A stretch of 64,000 bases of DNA from Lineus longissimus (Eukaryota; Nemertea; Pilidiophora; Heteronemertea; Lineidae). Position 1 is the first letter of the stretch. Every line of letters starts with the position of its first letter. The notes under the pieces were generated by a model that worked only from the letters and a program-made list of their open reading frames with translations, was not told the DNA's origin and did no database searches. Below are positions 33,663 to 45,900 of this stretch, in pieces. A program made the position numbers and the translations under genes. The stretch is from contig NC_088314.1 in assembly GCF_910592395.1 (NCBI RefSeq), forward strand, positions 14,756,001-14,820,000. Reading direction: 5' to 3'.

Positions 33663-33780
33663 GGTCTCCTTACGTCTGAACTGCGCAGACTCGAGACGTG
33701 ACGTTCGCTGCACGTGTGATTGGACGTGGGATAACTCGCGCGAAATTTAAAATGCTCTTCTTGGAGTGTGCTCACTAAAT
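33663..33780 (-). promoter_or_regulatory. Promoter-like region of the small minus-strand gene
   Basis: Read on the minus strand it contains TTTCGCGCGA (E2F-like), GTCCAATCA (CCAAT box), CACGTG (E-box) and AACGTCACG (CRE-like) within 100 bases upstream of the ATG, and is locally CpG-rich. No TATA box. This combination is typical of constitutive or cell-cycle promoters. Confidence 0.5.
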
Positions 33781-33889
33781 TGCGCCAGTAACACCACCTG
33801 GTGAGAAATTCATGAACTACGCCTATTGATAATGAAAGAGAAAGCTTTGCTCTATAAAATTAGATTTGATTCATGATCCCCAACTAAGA

Positions 33890-34062
33890 AATCAGCTGCT
33901 GGAAAAGTTTTTGGAAAATTTCGCTCGGTGCCACCTAGTGGCCAAACCGCTCATCCTGCCGGACCCACATTTGGTCTATTCAGGAGTCCTGAAGGGTCTC
34001 AACGCCTCAGAGGGAAAATCTATCGCCTATCCGCCATAGTTTTGAAACGTGCCTGTTTAACG

Positions 34063-34129
<67 letters not shown>

Positions 34130-34190
34130 GGACACTCATTCTACCATTTACTCATATGAATAGCTCAGCTTTTCAGCTGAGCTAAAAAAT
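33890..34190 (+). repeat. Dispersed repeat 3' end with (CAGA)n microsatellite
   Basis: GTGCCACCTAGTGGCC near 33929 leads to a (CAGA) run of about 17 units (34063-34129). The tail CATATGAATAGCTCAGC TTTT-CAGCTGAGC forms a short hairpin at 34160-34185. The tail matches the CTCAGCTGAG word at 30420, so both may belong to one repeat family, now 3.7 kb apart. Confidence 0.5.
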
Positions 34191-34334
34191 CACTTACCTC
34201 AAACAAGAAGTCCTAAAATCACTAATTGATCCAATGCAGTATTAACCCATATGCTAATGAGCACTGCTACGTCACACCATTAGAAAACAAAGCCACGTGG
34301 CTACAGTCACATACACTGCATCATACAATATACC

Positions 34335-35314
34335 ATGGATATCTCGTTTAAAAGTGATGACAATCTCTATAAATCTTCATCAGAAGATGAATCTCAAAAT
34401 GAAGAGGATTTTAGTGCCTGTCTACTTATCGAAGATGAAGGCATTGAAGATCTTGAGGAAGGAGTAGAAGGAGTTATTTTAGATCTTGAAGAGCCATATC
34501 TCTACGAACCCGAGGTAGATGATGACGAAGATGATGGGAGTGGAAGTGACAAAGACAGTGAGGACAATCCAGAAGATTGGCGACGATTCTGCACTCCACT
34601 GACAATTTCTAAATGGTAAGTATGAAATTATATCCCTTTTAAAGCAATCCAGTCCTTTTGAATGGTCCAGATGCCATGAATGCACTAATATTGTATTCCA
34701 ATGACACCAAACATTTCTCCACTCTGAAGCTATAATGCAACAGTACAGACTCCGAGACAGGATGTTAGAAGCCAGACAGCTAGATTATACACCATATTTT
34801 GGGGTCATGAACTCATTTACCAGGTCATGACTGTGAGTTTCTTTTTTCTTATAAACATTTAAAGTGCATGTTTCAGTGACTGCAGGCTCAGTGGGCCTAT
34901 GAACGGGCTGATGATGGTGTAGTGCATACATGTATGAATATTGGGTGGCCATACAATGATACAGAAATGAAAAGAGCTAACAAATAGGGAATGTGACAAG
35001 ATTATTTTCCTTTTATTAAAGATTTAACAAATACACGAGGTCTGTCAAAATTAAAATATCACATTTTCAAAGATGTCGAAATGATTTCAAAAGAAAATCT
35101 CAAATGCAGGCTTACTAAGGCCCTCTCCAATTACTATTTTTACAGGTGCAAGTGTGGAAATTGTCAGATTTTGCCCAAGGAAATGGAGTGCTACTGCTGC
35201 AAAGAGAAACCTAGAGTTGTTGATAAGCTTCATGATGCACAGCACATCACGCAACAACTACCGACATGTATAACTAGCCATCTATGGCATGATATACGTT
35301 GCAAAATTGGATAA
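34335..35314 (+). CDS. Two-exon gene with P2X7 C-terminal-like cysteine motif
   Basis: Exon 1 (34335-34615) starts M-D-I-S-F-K and is strongly acidic (clusters of Glu/Asp/Ser), ending AAATG|GTAAGT. Exon 2 (from 35146 after TTTTTACAG) completes a Trp codon at the junction. It reads W-C-K-C-G-N-C then, ten residues on, C-Y-C-C-K-E and later C-I-T-S-H. This W-C-x-C-G-x-C...C-C-x-E...C-I-T pattern is that of the zinc-binding intracellular C-terminal domain of P2X7 receptors, which in invertebrates also occurs in short soluble proteins. The usual ~30 residues after C-I-T-x-H are missing, so the gene is truncated or ends in an unseen exon. Confidence 0.6.
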
Positions 35315-35335
35315 CATAAAATTTATTTTCGATAT

Positions 35336-35432
35336 TACATATACATATGCGATATCCCATATATATATGCGATATCCCATATATATATGCGATATCCAAT
35401 ATATATTTGCGATATTACAATATATATATATC
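35336..35432. repeat. AT-rich ~21-bp tandem repeat
   Basis: The unit CATATATATATGCGATATCC occurs about four to five times with variants, immediately after the P2X7-C-like gene. Confidence 0.75.
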
Positions 35433-36264
35433 AATAACATCTAATATATGTATTGGATAGTTGATAAATATGCGACCTCACAAAAAACATTTTCGTTCGA
35501 TAAATTCTAAATATATATGCGAAAACGGAATTATGGGTAAAAATGAAACGACGGCTCTGATTGGTTTATCATTTCCAATATGTCTGCGCCCATCTGAGAC
35601 GTGTTTTCCAGATTCTTTTAACTAAATCAGGTAACATTCTCTCACAAATATCTCTAAGGCCCAAAACAAACTTGACCATAATCCATATATTCTCTACGCT
35701 GCTGTAGCGGGGCGAGTAGACCTGTCCTTCCCTAGCTCAGTAGTTGCCAGCCGGCTAGTAGCCATGTGTATAATTCAATGACAATTCAAATCAATTTTTT
35801 TCAAATTCAATCTAATTGTAGTGTACACATTGATGCTAAGGCTAGTGTTATGAGATGGATGCTGAGGCATAGGCATCTATCCTAGGCCCCGTGTACGCAC
35901 CAGTCCAAGGCCCTAGCTACATGTGAGCAGGCAGGCCTATGACACTATAGTATATCTCCACACTGGCACACACACTGTCACTAGCATAACGAGCATCCAT
36001 GCACAGTGGCAGGTGCATACAGTCATATACTCATTGATTGGCCTGTATGGCCTAGTAAGTAACGAATCGAATTGATTTTATTAATGGCAGCCGCCAGGGT
36101 AGCTAGTGGCCCATAGCATGCGCCCCCTCCATTGGGGCAGTAAATCAGATTTTTCATAGGCCTAATCTTACATGTTTTGATTATTTTCGTTAAAAAAAAG
36201 TGGGAACCCCTCGGCCTCTTACTTGAGAGGCTGTCCGATCGGGGTTTCGCCCCTGGCCGGCGCA
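35433..36264. other. Gene-free stretch
   Basis: I see no supported coding region, only scattered short inverted words. Confidence 0.4.
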
Positions 36265-36299
36265 TCGATCAATAACCTGTATCACTAGAATTAACCAAG

Positions 36300-36715
36300 G
36301 GCAGGCTGTCAAAGCATAGCATATACAGGCAGAGTATCCCACCCATAAAAAAAAAAAAAGAACAAATTCGGGTAAACCTGTAATCAATGAAAATATTCTG
36401 CCGTATTAGTATACTTCTTCGTAGTCCCATAGAAGGGGTTTGCTTTCACCTGCAGTCATGGCAGTTACTCCACGCATAAGGTCATAAACGCACTAGACCT
36501 GTGCTGAATGACACGGACCATTGGGCTTGATTGTTATCACGCCTGTGCATATTGTATTGCTTGAATAATAGTGCATAGAAAAAGGAAACCCCTTTAATGT
36601 GGCTACGAAGAAGGATACTAATACGGCGGAATATTTCATTGATTACAGGATTACCCGAATTTTTGTTCCTTTTTTTTATGGGGGATACCCTGCCTGTACA
36701 TGTAATTTATATTTT
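36300..36715. repeat. Long inverted repeat, ~120-bp arms around a ~130-bp loop
   Basis: The left arm (about 36315-36450: GTATCCCACCCATAAAAA ... GCCGTATTAGTATACTTCTT) is the inverse of the right arm (about 36585-36705: AAGAAGGATACTAATACGGC ... TTTATGGGGGATACCC). A transcript through both would form a long hairpin. No terminal duplication found; it may be two opposite copies of one repeat or a foldback element. Confidence 0.75.
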
Positions 36716-36883
36716 GGTGAACTTCTGGGACTGTGATTGCAATTTTCTGGGAGTTCTTGAACTTTTGCTTGCAGACAAAAGACTGCTAAATAAAAACAAA
36801 AGGAGTGAATAATTCTGATCAAGCCCTTGGTGAGTATCTTCTTCTTCTGTAGCACAGGTAAAAAGCCTGAATGTGTCTTTTAA

Positions 36884-37060
36884 CATCGTCTAGACCACAT
36901 AAACTAAGGTTTGAAAGTTGACTCGCATATCGGTAGTCGCCAATTTGCGTTCAGCACATAACCCTTAACGTCACCTAGGTAGGGCACACAAACTAAGGTC
37001 TGAAAGTTGACTGTCATATGGGTAGTCGCCGATTGGCGTACAGCACATAACCCTTAAAAT
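36884..37060. repeat. Direct duplication of about 88 bp
   Basis: ACTAAGGT(T/C)TGAAAGTTGACT and GCACATAACCCTTAA recur at about 36902/36991 and 36954/37043 with the intervening sequence conserved. Confidence 0.75.
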
Positions 37061-37269
37061 CTTTGTTGTTCTAGAGTTATTCATGCTTGGACCTTTCATT
37101 TTTCTTAAATGTATTGTTAGCTGACCAGGGTCAGCTTATGTCATGGCACTCCGTCCGGTGTTCATCGTCCATCTGGAATTAAGTTAAAATGAGTCTGAAG
37201 GAGGAGGGGCGGAGAGACCACAAAGCCCGAATTTTTTTAAAATCCTTAAAATATTTGTTTTCATTTCAG

Positions 37270-37554
37270 AAACTATGGCCCGTTGGATCCGGGTGGCGAA
37301 AGGATGTGGCATTAATGGCCCTGAAAATTTTATACGGCTTCCTCTGACCCTAGATAAGGAGGTTCAACTTGAGACTGTACTGTCTCAATTTCCAGGCGCA
37401 GTTGGCCTGAAGTTTTTTTAACAATCTTCAGCCTGGACCTCACCAGGAGGGTCGTGGGTGGCTGTTCCATTGGTGAACGGCAAATTCACGGAACCAATTG
37501 GAGGATGGTCCGAAGAATGCACCTACATGGTAGTATTCAATGAGCGAGACCGAG
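37270..37554 (+). CDS. Exon encoding a TDP-43 N-terminal-like domain, with internal stop
   Basis: After an acceptor (TTTTCATTTCAG) the frame opens at ATG 37275: M-A-R-W-I-R-V, later I-R-L-P-L-T-L-D and V-L-S-Q-F-P-G-A-V-G-L-K-F. The phrase Q-F-P-G-A-x-G-L-K/R is the hallmark of the TDP-43 (TARDBP) N-terminal oligomerisation domain, and the preceding strand pattern fits. A TAA at 37419-37421 follows L-K-F-F. The same frame then continues sensibly (T-E-P-I-G-G-W-S-E-E-C-T-Y-M-V-V-F) to a donor CGAG|GTACT at 37554. It splices in phase to the exon at 39037. The stop suggests a relic, read-through, or sequence error. Confidence 0.6.
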
Positions 37555-38010
37555 GTACTATTGGAAAATTGACATGTATATATTTATTTCTATTTTCCAA
37601 CCTTGAAATTTTGAGTGAATAGAAAGGTTGAGAAACCGCACGTTTATGTGTACGCGTACCTGTGATGTGATGCACAAGTGACGGGACACGTGAACATGCA
37701 TGGATACTTCTATACGTACCGGTACAAGTACCCGTCACACGTTCGGTTTCTCAACCTCGCTAATGAATACATACTACCAGTAGTACACCATTTCCATGCT
37801 TGAAGCAATGTTAAACTCCGAGATGGATTCTAATCTCATTCATCATGAGCACTAAACCTTTATTCTAATAGCATGTTTACCAGTTGAATCAAAAGTTTTC
37901 TAACCCTGATCAGGATCAAGATATAAAGTATGGTTAGATTGCTAAGCCTACTTGTCTACATGTACCTGTTATTCAGTTGCTTACATGACATGCATGAACA
38001 TAGTGACACA

Positions 38011-38820
38011 TACAGTACAACCTCTCTATTGCGGACACCCATGGGACTGGGCCAAGGTGTCCGCAATAGAGAGGTGTCCGCCCTAGAGAGGTTAAGCCAA
38101 ATCGTACGAGAGGTGGATTTGAAGTTCCCGCCTTGCAGGTCTTGGTTTTCTCTGTGTCGACATCTAGCGTAGAAACTTTAAACCTGTTGGCTGATCGGTA
38201 TTTGCTTGTGATGTTGCGTTGAATGACGTGAGCTACTTTGGAACTCAGAGCGTGAATAATCTCTCTAGTAAAAGGTGCCCCTTGTATTGCAAAATCACCT
38301 CGAAATGTCATAATGTGTGAAAAAACACCATAATTTCTGTCCATCAGCCACCTTTGATTAATAATTAATTTTTTCTTATTTCTCTACTAACGCATATTCA
38401 CCGCAACACTGACAAAACCGCATGGATTTATGAGTGTCTGTTGACACAATACATGCAATAGGCCTATGTGATTAGTTGAAAAGATGAGTAAACAAATGCC
38501 GCGGCTTAATTAGGATACAAAAACACAATGCCATGGGGTAATTACGTTGATTAATTACGCAAATATCACACCTGTCGGGCCTACTTGACTCTCCAAGCGC
38601 ACGCGGGAAACCATTGTTTTTGCCTACTGTCCGTAATTGGGAGGGAATTGGACCAAAAATTGGCTATCACCCTGTCCGCAATTCGGAATAGAGAGGTGTC
38701 TGCCGTACAGAGGTTTTTGTTATTGGAAATGACTTAGAAAAAATCGGGACTGGCCGGACGTGTCCGTAATGTAGAGGTGTCCGCCTGGCAGAGGTGTCCG
38801 CTGAGGGAGGTTCTACTGTA
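38011..38820. mobile_element. Tc1/mariner-type MITE in an intron
   Basis: Ends CAGTACAACCTCTCTATTGC (38013) and the inverse of CAGTAGAACCTCCCTCAGCG (ending 38818) are flanked by TA (38011-38012, 38819-38820). Several internal GAGAGGTGTCCGC words occur near both ends. About 806 bases, no transposase. It lies in the intron between the exons at 37.5 and 39.0 kb. Confidence 0.75.
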
Positions 38821-39036
38821 CAACAAAATCCTAAAGACCAGGCTACATTATTTTATTCATGCGATACCAAAGTTAACTACTTAGTAATCTAGAATTCATA
38901 GGTGTTAAAACCCCGCTGTTTACATGCATCTAACCACATAACACTAGTGTTAAATACCTCTACTTTAAAGCCACATGGCATAAGAGGCCTCGCAAACAAA
39001 ATTTTCTTATTCATTCACCTTTACTTTATATTTCAG

Positions 39037-39281
39037 CTAATACTGGTACCACACGGATTCTTGGTAATCCTAAAAACCTTGCGGCAGATGTTGCCAGTTG
39101 TTTTAGCCCGCCGGGAAAATTTAAGTTCAATCCAAGGAGCGGCACATCTTATTCAGCGGACACAAGGGGCAATGTCCGAAAGCCTGCACGGGCAGCAGGG
39201 AAAAAGGCAGCGCCTCGTCGCCCGGTTAAAGTCGTTTTTATACGGCAATGTTCTTTGCCAACTCCGATGTCAAAATGTTTG
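39037..39281 (+). CDS. Exon encoding a basic conserved-looking segment
   Basis: Bounded by TATATTTCAG and G|GTAAGT. With one base carried over from the TDP-43N-like exon it reads for 82 residues without a stop: A-N-T-G-T-T-R-I-L-G-N-P, then P-P-G-K-F-K-F-N-P-R-S-G, R-K-P-A-R-A-A-G-K-K and R-P-V-K-V-V-F-I-R. I have the impression this follows TDP-43N-like domains in other invertebrate proteins, but cannot verify it. The Gly/Lys-rich centre suggests nucleic-acid contact (inference). Exit phase 0. Confidence 0.5.
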
Positions 39282-40268
39282 GTAAGTTGAGGTCGAGTGC
39301 TGAATTAGCAGATCTAGTTTGGATTGTGCATTCTATTGTAACAGACGGTGGTCAATGAATGAGAGCTAGTGTCAGCTGGTGGATAGGTACACCCCGGGTT
39401 CGTTCATTGAGTGAAAAGGTTAGCTCTCAGTTTTTGAATTTCTGCCGGGTCTCTTGTCTCTTTTAGTCTTGAACAACCCTTTACACACCTTGTTAGGAAT
39501 GAAAAAACTGGACATTTTGGGAAGAACAAGTGAAAACGGTTCATGCCTATGGATCAAACCCGCGACCTTATGATTAAGATGGCTTATCCATTCGGCCATG
39601 GACCCCGTTTGGTGCACATCCAAAATTAGGTAGTATTATTCTCAAATCGCGCCACTAGCTGTAGGCTACATTAAACGAGACAGCAGATAAAGTGCTTCAA
39701 ATCCTTTATAATGCAACCGGTTCCTGTCCGTTAATCATCAAATAATTACAAGGCCCAGTTGTCTGCATTGTTCAATGCTGTAGAAGGACTCCTTATTTTG
39801 TATTTAATGGTTATTCATAGCACAAACCTCATGCAAAAATGATCATACAAAGAACGACCTATGTGCTTTTCCCAAAATTAAATTCGTCCCAAAAAGGTCA
39901 TGACCACCTTTGCCGAAGAAGTACATGTTGTATAAGACCTGAATACGAAACCACGTTGAAATAATCCATTCCTGAACTTATCTCTTCTCGTCCTCTAACA
40001 ATAAAAATATGCTTCTCTCATCAATTTCATGTGCTCTTTCTTTTGGAAATCAACAGACATTACTGAACCATTAGCTTGAATAGCCATGACCTGCTTGGGC
40101 AGTGTTCCAAACCAGAATGAATATTGACATCAGGTGCACATGATGTCACCTTACTTTGGAAGTACTTTTGTATCAAGTCCAAAGAGTGTGAGAGAAGCTT
40201 AAATTAGTGTATTTGTATGGTCATTGTTAATCCTGCACATGATCAGCCATGTATCATTTTTTCTTCAG

Positions 40269-40519
40269 GTCGTTTTAGAGAGTGTTACAGACATAAGGAC
40301 AGACGACACTGAGTTGCTGTGCGCAGCCGCCTTCGAGATATTCTGGCCAACAAAAGCACAACATCCCATATTGTGGCGAGTCAGCTCTTGTTCCTGTCAT
40401 ATTCAAATAAGGAACTATGCAGGGCAGTTTATGCTAAGGGCTATGAAATGACAGGGGCCCGAATACGAACTCATATTGGCCAGGGGAAGTTGTATATTCA
40501 AATATCGCATTTTGAGGAG
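40269..40519 (+). pseudogene. Exon with possible BEN-like segment, frame conflict
   Basis: Bounded by TTTTTTCTTCAG and GAG|GTGAGT. The 3' part reads R-L-R-D-I-L-A-N-K-S-T-T-S, A-S-Q-L-L-F-L-S-Y-S-N-K-E-L and I-R-T-H-I-G-Q, and exits in phase with the next exon at 41500. The helical spacing and L-L-F...N-K-E-L recall BEN domains, weakly. Length 251 does not fit the incoming phase, and that frame has a TGA near 40311, so there is a one-base lesion or a missed exon boundary near the 5' side. Confidence 0.4.
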
Positions 40520-41499
40520 GTGAGTAGTGCATTGTACCTGTCTACACAACCATATTATACAATCAGATAAGAGGAGACCCACCCAATTCCCATAACACAT
40601 ACACTTTTGAAGCCAGGGCGTTCATATTTCAGTATGTTAAAGCAAATGGACCACCGGCTGACCTAGATAATTTGGTGTTGACGTTGCAGACGATCGAGCC
40701 ATAAAAGTCTACGCTACTGACGTCATTCACTGCAATCAAGGCTTGTGATTGGTTGGGCGTGGTTTCTCTTTGGCGCTAAAACATTTCACGTTACGTTTAA
40801 TAATCTAGGTCAGATCGGTGGTTCATCTCCATTACTTGATCAAGAACAGGTATTAATTCTTTTGATTTTGAGAGCAATGTGGTGGCTTGCCATTAGGTGG
40901 TGCCACCTATTGATAAATCTCGAGACGTTGTTTTCTCCAAAACCAACAACTAAGCTCTGTAATTCAATGTGTAGGTAGAAATGCTAATCTACTAAGTGTT
41001 AATTTGCAGCGCAGAATTTTAAAATTAAAAATTTTTAAAAGAAATTAAAATATAGGACATGATTGACATTCAAAGCACATTCAAAGCTCTAAAAGCAGGA
41101 TTTTTGAGGGGCTCGGACTAAATCACCCTGTTGTTTATTTAAAATCCTCGAAGAACATTTTAGCAATATTTGCCAAATTCGACGTGAATTCAGTAAACAC
41201 TAAATGTTGGTGAAAAATCAATTTTTGGGGGTGGGAAAGAGACAAAGCAGGCAAAATAGACAAGAGCATTATGCCATAATAAATTGTCTTCATTATTGTT
41301 CATTCAAATAAAACATTTGTTTTCTTGTTTCTATTGTTTCTTGCTAATCTCACATGATTTGACAACATTTTTTTTCAGTATTGACAATCTTTAGCCTCAG
41401 CATTTCGTGGGTACCCCCTAGGCCACTTCAATCACCAGTAGGAACAACCGATGGTCACTGCGTTGTTATCTAATGCATTTAAGAAATGTTTCTTTCCAG

Positions 41500-41990
41500 T
41501 TGGATGAATCGGCAGACTCAGATGAGGAGCTTCCTGAGGTTTTGAATGTGAAAAAACCAAAGCTAGTAAGCATTATCTGTCCTGTCTGTAGGCATATGCC
41601 AGATGGATGGAAACACACATCTCACTCTCTCAATGCCATCTGAGCATAAGTAAGCATGATCATTTCCCAAGAACTACAGTAATGTATCAGCAAAAGATTG
41701 CAACAGGTGCATTAAGACAGCAGAGTTTTCACAAAATATCTTTAAGTGGCACCCCTTTCTAGGCCACTGATTTTGAGTGGGCAATTCCACAGCTAAAGAT
41801 GTGACAGTCAGTTAGATAAATAACAATACTGATCTCTTTGAAATTACAATGTACCAATACTTGAAATCAAACAAAAACAAAAACAGAACAAAGCCTAGTT
41901 AAAGCTTCCCTTTTGGTTTTCAGGATGGAAGTAATGAAAGCTGTGAAGGTCCTCGTGCAGCTGACACATGCACTTCCAATGAGGACAACA
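41500..41990 (+). CDS. Two short acidic linker exons (41500-41565 and 41924-41990)
   Basis: 41500-41565 encodes L-D-E-S-A-D-S-D-E-E-L-P-E-V-L-N (phase 0 to 0). 41924-41990 encodes D-G-S-N-E-S-C-E-G-P-R-A-A-D-T-C (phase 0 to 1). Both have good CAG acceptors and GTAAG donors. They appear to be disordered acidic spacer linking the upstream exons to the Ser/Thr-rich exons after 49.5 kb, across an intron of 7.6 kb that holds the LINE. Confidence 0.45.
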
Positions 41991-42699
41991 GTAAGTTGCA
42001 ATGTTGTTTCACTTTCAACCAGTGGGAAAAAGAAACCCTTTCTCAGCTACTTAGGTACATGTTTCATTAAGCCAGAGGACAAAATCCCTTCAGGCAACAA
42101 AAAGTCTAGGTAATTGAAGCTTAGGTTAGATACAAACTCAGATGAAGTCAAGTGGATAATTATTTAAGAATAGTACTGTCCAGTTGATAGTTAACCTGAC
42201 TTCATACATGTAACTTCATAATTTTTTCTATGGTTTAAAAAGATATGTTTGTATTTGTGTGCCAATTGGCATCAGTCCTTATTTGAATATCATACATGCC
42301 ATAGGTTGAGCCCTCTTTTGGCCTTCCTTGCACCAACTGACTCTTCCCTATACATCAGTGTCATTTTCTTGTTTTTTTTAAATTTAGGCTGAAGATGCAC
42401 AACAGGATAGGTAAATACTTGGTGTCGGTCCTTGTTGGTCATCTGCATATGCACATGCATCATCACCCTTAGTGGCTATTAAACCTGCCTCACATGCTGC
42501 TTACATTTTGTTTTACTGATACACCTATCTAAGAACACTCCTTCACTCACCAATAAGCTTGAATGTCATGAGCACAACCTTGTTGACAGTAGGATTGTTT
42601 TATCAGTCTATCATTTAACAATGGCTTTAGATTCAGGTGTGATTGCCTGTCGGAAGGGTTGGGTCATATTATGTTTAACAGAGAGGTAGGTGGCGCTCG
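41991..42699. other. Intronic sequence before the LINE
   Basis: No supported gene. A 23-base exon-like piece at 42388-42410 was considered and rejected on phase. Confidence 0.4.
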
Positions 42700-42905
42700 G
42701 CACAACAACATCAGTGAATGAACGGCTCCACAAATTGTATTAATTTATCAGAGAAAAACACGCCCTAGGGTTCCAGGACTTGATTAGATAAGGAAGTGAA
42801 GACACAAGCATCAGGGAGTATCCAAATTCCCGACTTTTGACCAGCTTATATGCCTTTGGAACAAATTTTGTCAACAGCAACAGAAAAAGTCCCGATAAAA
42901 CCAAG

Positions 42906-45900
42906 ATGGCGGCCCGACGATGTAAGCGGAGAGCATCAGGTAGGCGCCTGAGACCTGCTAGCTCGCCCTGCTTCACGCTTCTGACGCTTGTTATTATCAT
43001 TACTGCTGTCAAATGCAAACCTAAAAACCATGCTAGATGTAGACCTACAGCAACAATATTCTCACCGATTCTGCCACCATCGCAAGACTCGCAGATCAAC
43101 CTAGCCATACTGGCCCATCACCACTGCACTGAGATGAGGAAAGTAATCCTGTACAGCAGCCCATCGACTAGAAAGCAATATCCAGCATTATGCAGCTTGA
43201 TCCTACTCCTGTCCGGAGACATCGAGTCGAACCCAGGGCCAATAGCCAAAGCAGACATATTTCCATGTGGCATATGTGAAAGGAAAGTCATAGCAGACGC
43301 ATTTTGTTGTGACAACTGCGACTGCTGGTACCACTACTCATGCTTGTCATACTGCTCAGAACACATAAAGAGTTTAGAACAATCAGACATTACGTGGTTA
43401 TGCGCCAAATGTGACTGCCCTAATGTGATGTCTTTTACTTTTCACCAGTACGAGTTGAATGTGAGCAACCAATATAGCATATTTAGTAGCAACTCGGAGG
43501 ATAGCGTCAACGACACAATAGCATCAATCGACTCGTGTTTCTCTCCCAGGATCGCGAGTTCCCCCCACAACCAGAGCACCAGTCGTTGCCGGAGCGCATC
43601 AAGCCATTCCAGCATTAGGGGGCAAGCAGACGACAACCGACGACAGGCAGGGAACCACAACAACTGGAGAACGATGACCGTCAACTGTGAAGGCATCAAA
43701 GGGAAAACAGGCCTACTTGCAGCAACGGTGCAGTACATACAACCTGATGCTATCATAGGATGTGAATCAAAGCTGGATAACACCATCAATTCCACTGAAA
43801 AATTCCCGCCAGGTTACAAAGTGTTCCGGAAGGACAGAACTCTCCACGGAGGGGGAGTGTTTGTCGCAATCAAAGACTGCTACCAGTGCGAAGAACTGAC
43901 TGATCTAGACACAGAAGCAGAAATAATTTGGGTTAAAATCCATCTGCAAGGAGCAAAGTCCTTAGTCACGGGTAGTTACTACCGGCCACCGGACAAGACC
44001 TTGGAGGATCTGGAATGCTTGAAGGAATCTCTGGACAAGCTACCAGCGAAATGCAGAGACAGGACGATACACTTGAGTGGTGACTTCAACCTCAGTGAAA
44101 TAAACTGGGAAACGAGGACAGTATTGCCAGAGGCGAAGAAAACAGGCTTGTGCAAAAGGCTGCTTGAGATAGCGAATGTATTCTCCCTAACACAGCTACA
44201 GCTTCAACCAACAAGGGGGGAAAACAACCTGGACCTCTTCTTTACTACAAACCCATCTCTTGTGAAGAAGATACAAACTGCGCCAGGAATAGGAGATCAC
44301 CATATGGTAATCACAGATTGCGACATCAGGCCACAGAAAGCAGCCACTACCAAGAGGGACGTCCCACTGTTCAACAAGGCCAACTGGGATGGACTCAGAG
44401 CGGACATCAAAGAGTCGAGTCTAGATTTCGAGAAACATGCGGCCCAGAGATCAGTGAACGCGAACTGGACAACCTTGAAGGGAGCAATCATGGATGCAAC
44501 CAAACGTCACGTCCCACAGAAGACAGTTAAGACAGGAAGCAAGAACTTACCATGGGCGACAGAAGCTACAAGAAGATCGATCAGGAAGAAGAACAGACTA
44601 TTAAAAAAGATGAGGAAAAAACCTTCTGCAGCCAGTAAGACAAAATATAAGGAGCAGAAGAAGAAGACCAGGAGGGACTTGTACCAAGCCCACAGGAAGT
44701 ACCTCACTGACACGCTCAACCTTGAAAACAGAAACACCTTCTGGAGGTACGTAAAGTCACAGAAGAATGACAATAATGGAATCTCACCATTAAGACAGGA
44801 TGGGAAGCTACACACTAAGCCAAGAGAGAAAGCTCGAATACTGAACAACCAGTTCAAGTCAGTATACACCAAAGATCAAATAGACGATATCCCGACCCCA
44901 GCTAGGGACAAGAAACCAAGCATAGAGGAGCTACACATCAGTGAGGATAAAATATTAAAGCACTACTTGAAAGAATCAACCCAAAGAAAGCCAGTGGACC
45001 AGATCAACTGCCCGACCGAGTGTTAAAAGAAGCAGCAACCGAGATTGCACCAATGCTGACAACGATCTTTCGCACTTCCGCCAAGACAGGAGTCCTCCCA
45101 GATGACTGGAAAAAGGCCCATGTCACACCTGTGTTTAAGAAAGGGGACCGTCATGCAGCGTCGAATTACAGACCAGTCTCACTCACATGCGTGTATAGTA
45201 AGCTTATGGAACATGTTATCAGCAGGCACATAAGGGAACACCTAGACACCCACAATGTGCTGTCACCGGTACAGCACGGGTTCAGGAGATCACATTCATG
45301 TGAAACGCAGCTTTTGGCCACAACACACGACCTTTTAGGCTTTAAGGACAAAAAGACTCAAGTCGACATAGCGGTGCTGGACTTCAGTAAGGCCTTTGAC
45401 ACTGTCCCCCACAAGCGCTTGTTGAAGAAACTCAGCCACTATGGGGTAGACGGCACAATCCTTAAATGGATTGAGGAGTTCCTTATGGGTAGAACGCAAA
45501 AGGTAGTGGTAGAGGGAGAGAAATCCGACATAGCAACGGTGGATTCTGGGGTTCCCCAAGGGTCAGTTTTGGGACCTTTACTCTTTTTGCTACATATAAA
45601 CGATCTACCAGATGTGGTACTATCAATAATTCGACTCTTCGCAGACGATTGTCTCCTATACAGGCCAATCAGGACTATAGAAGACCAACACGCTATGCAG
45701 CATGACCTGGCTGAACTAGAGAAGTGGGCCACCAAGTGGGGGATGTCGTTTAATGCTAGTAAATGCTACATCATCCGAACAAACCCTTCCAAGCGCTCCA
45801 GTCTACAATACCTATACGAACTGAATGGTCATGTTCTGCAAGAAGTCGGCTCCTCCCCATACCTAGGCCTCACCCTCTCGAGCTCTCTTACATGGGACGA

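Noticed and set aside
34063-34129. (CAGA)n run and 35.3 kb AT-rich repeats considered as a CRISPR-like array
   Set aside because: Units are directly adjacent with no unique spacers, and the DNA is clearly animal.
37523-37738. Minus-strand frame overlapping the TDP-43N-like exon
   Set aside because: No motif; the plus-strand exon has splice borders and domain similarity.
42388-42410. Short exon-like piece between TTTAG and GTAAAT
   Set aside because: In the phase supplied by the preceding exon it starts with a TGA, and in the open phase it would not match neighbours.
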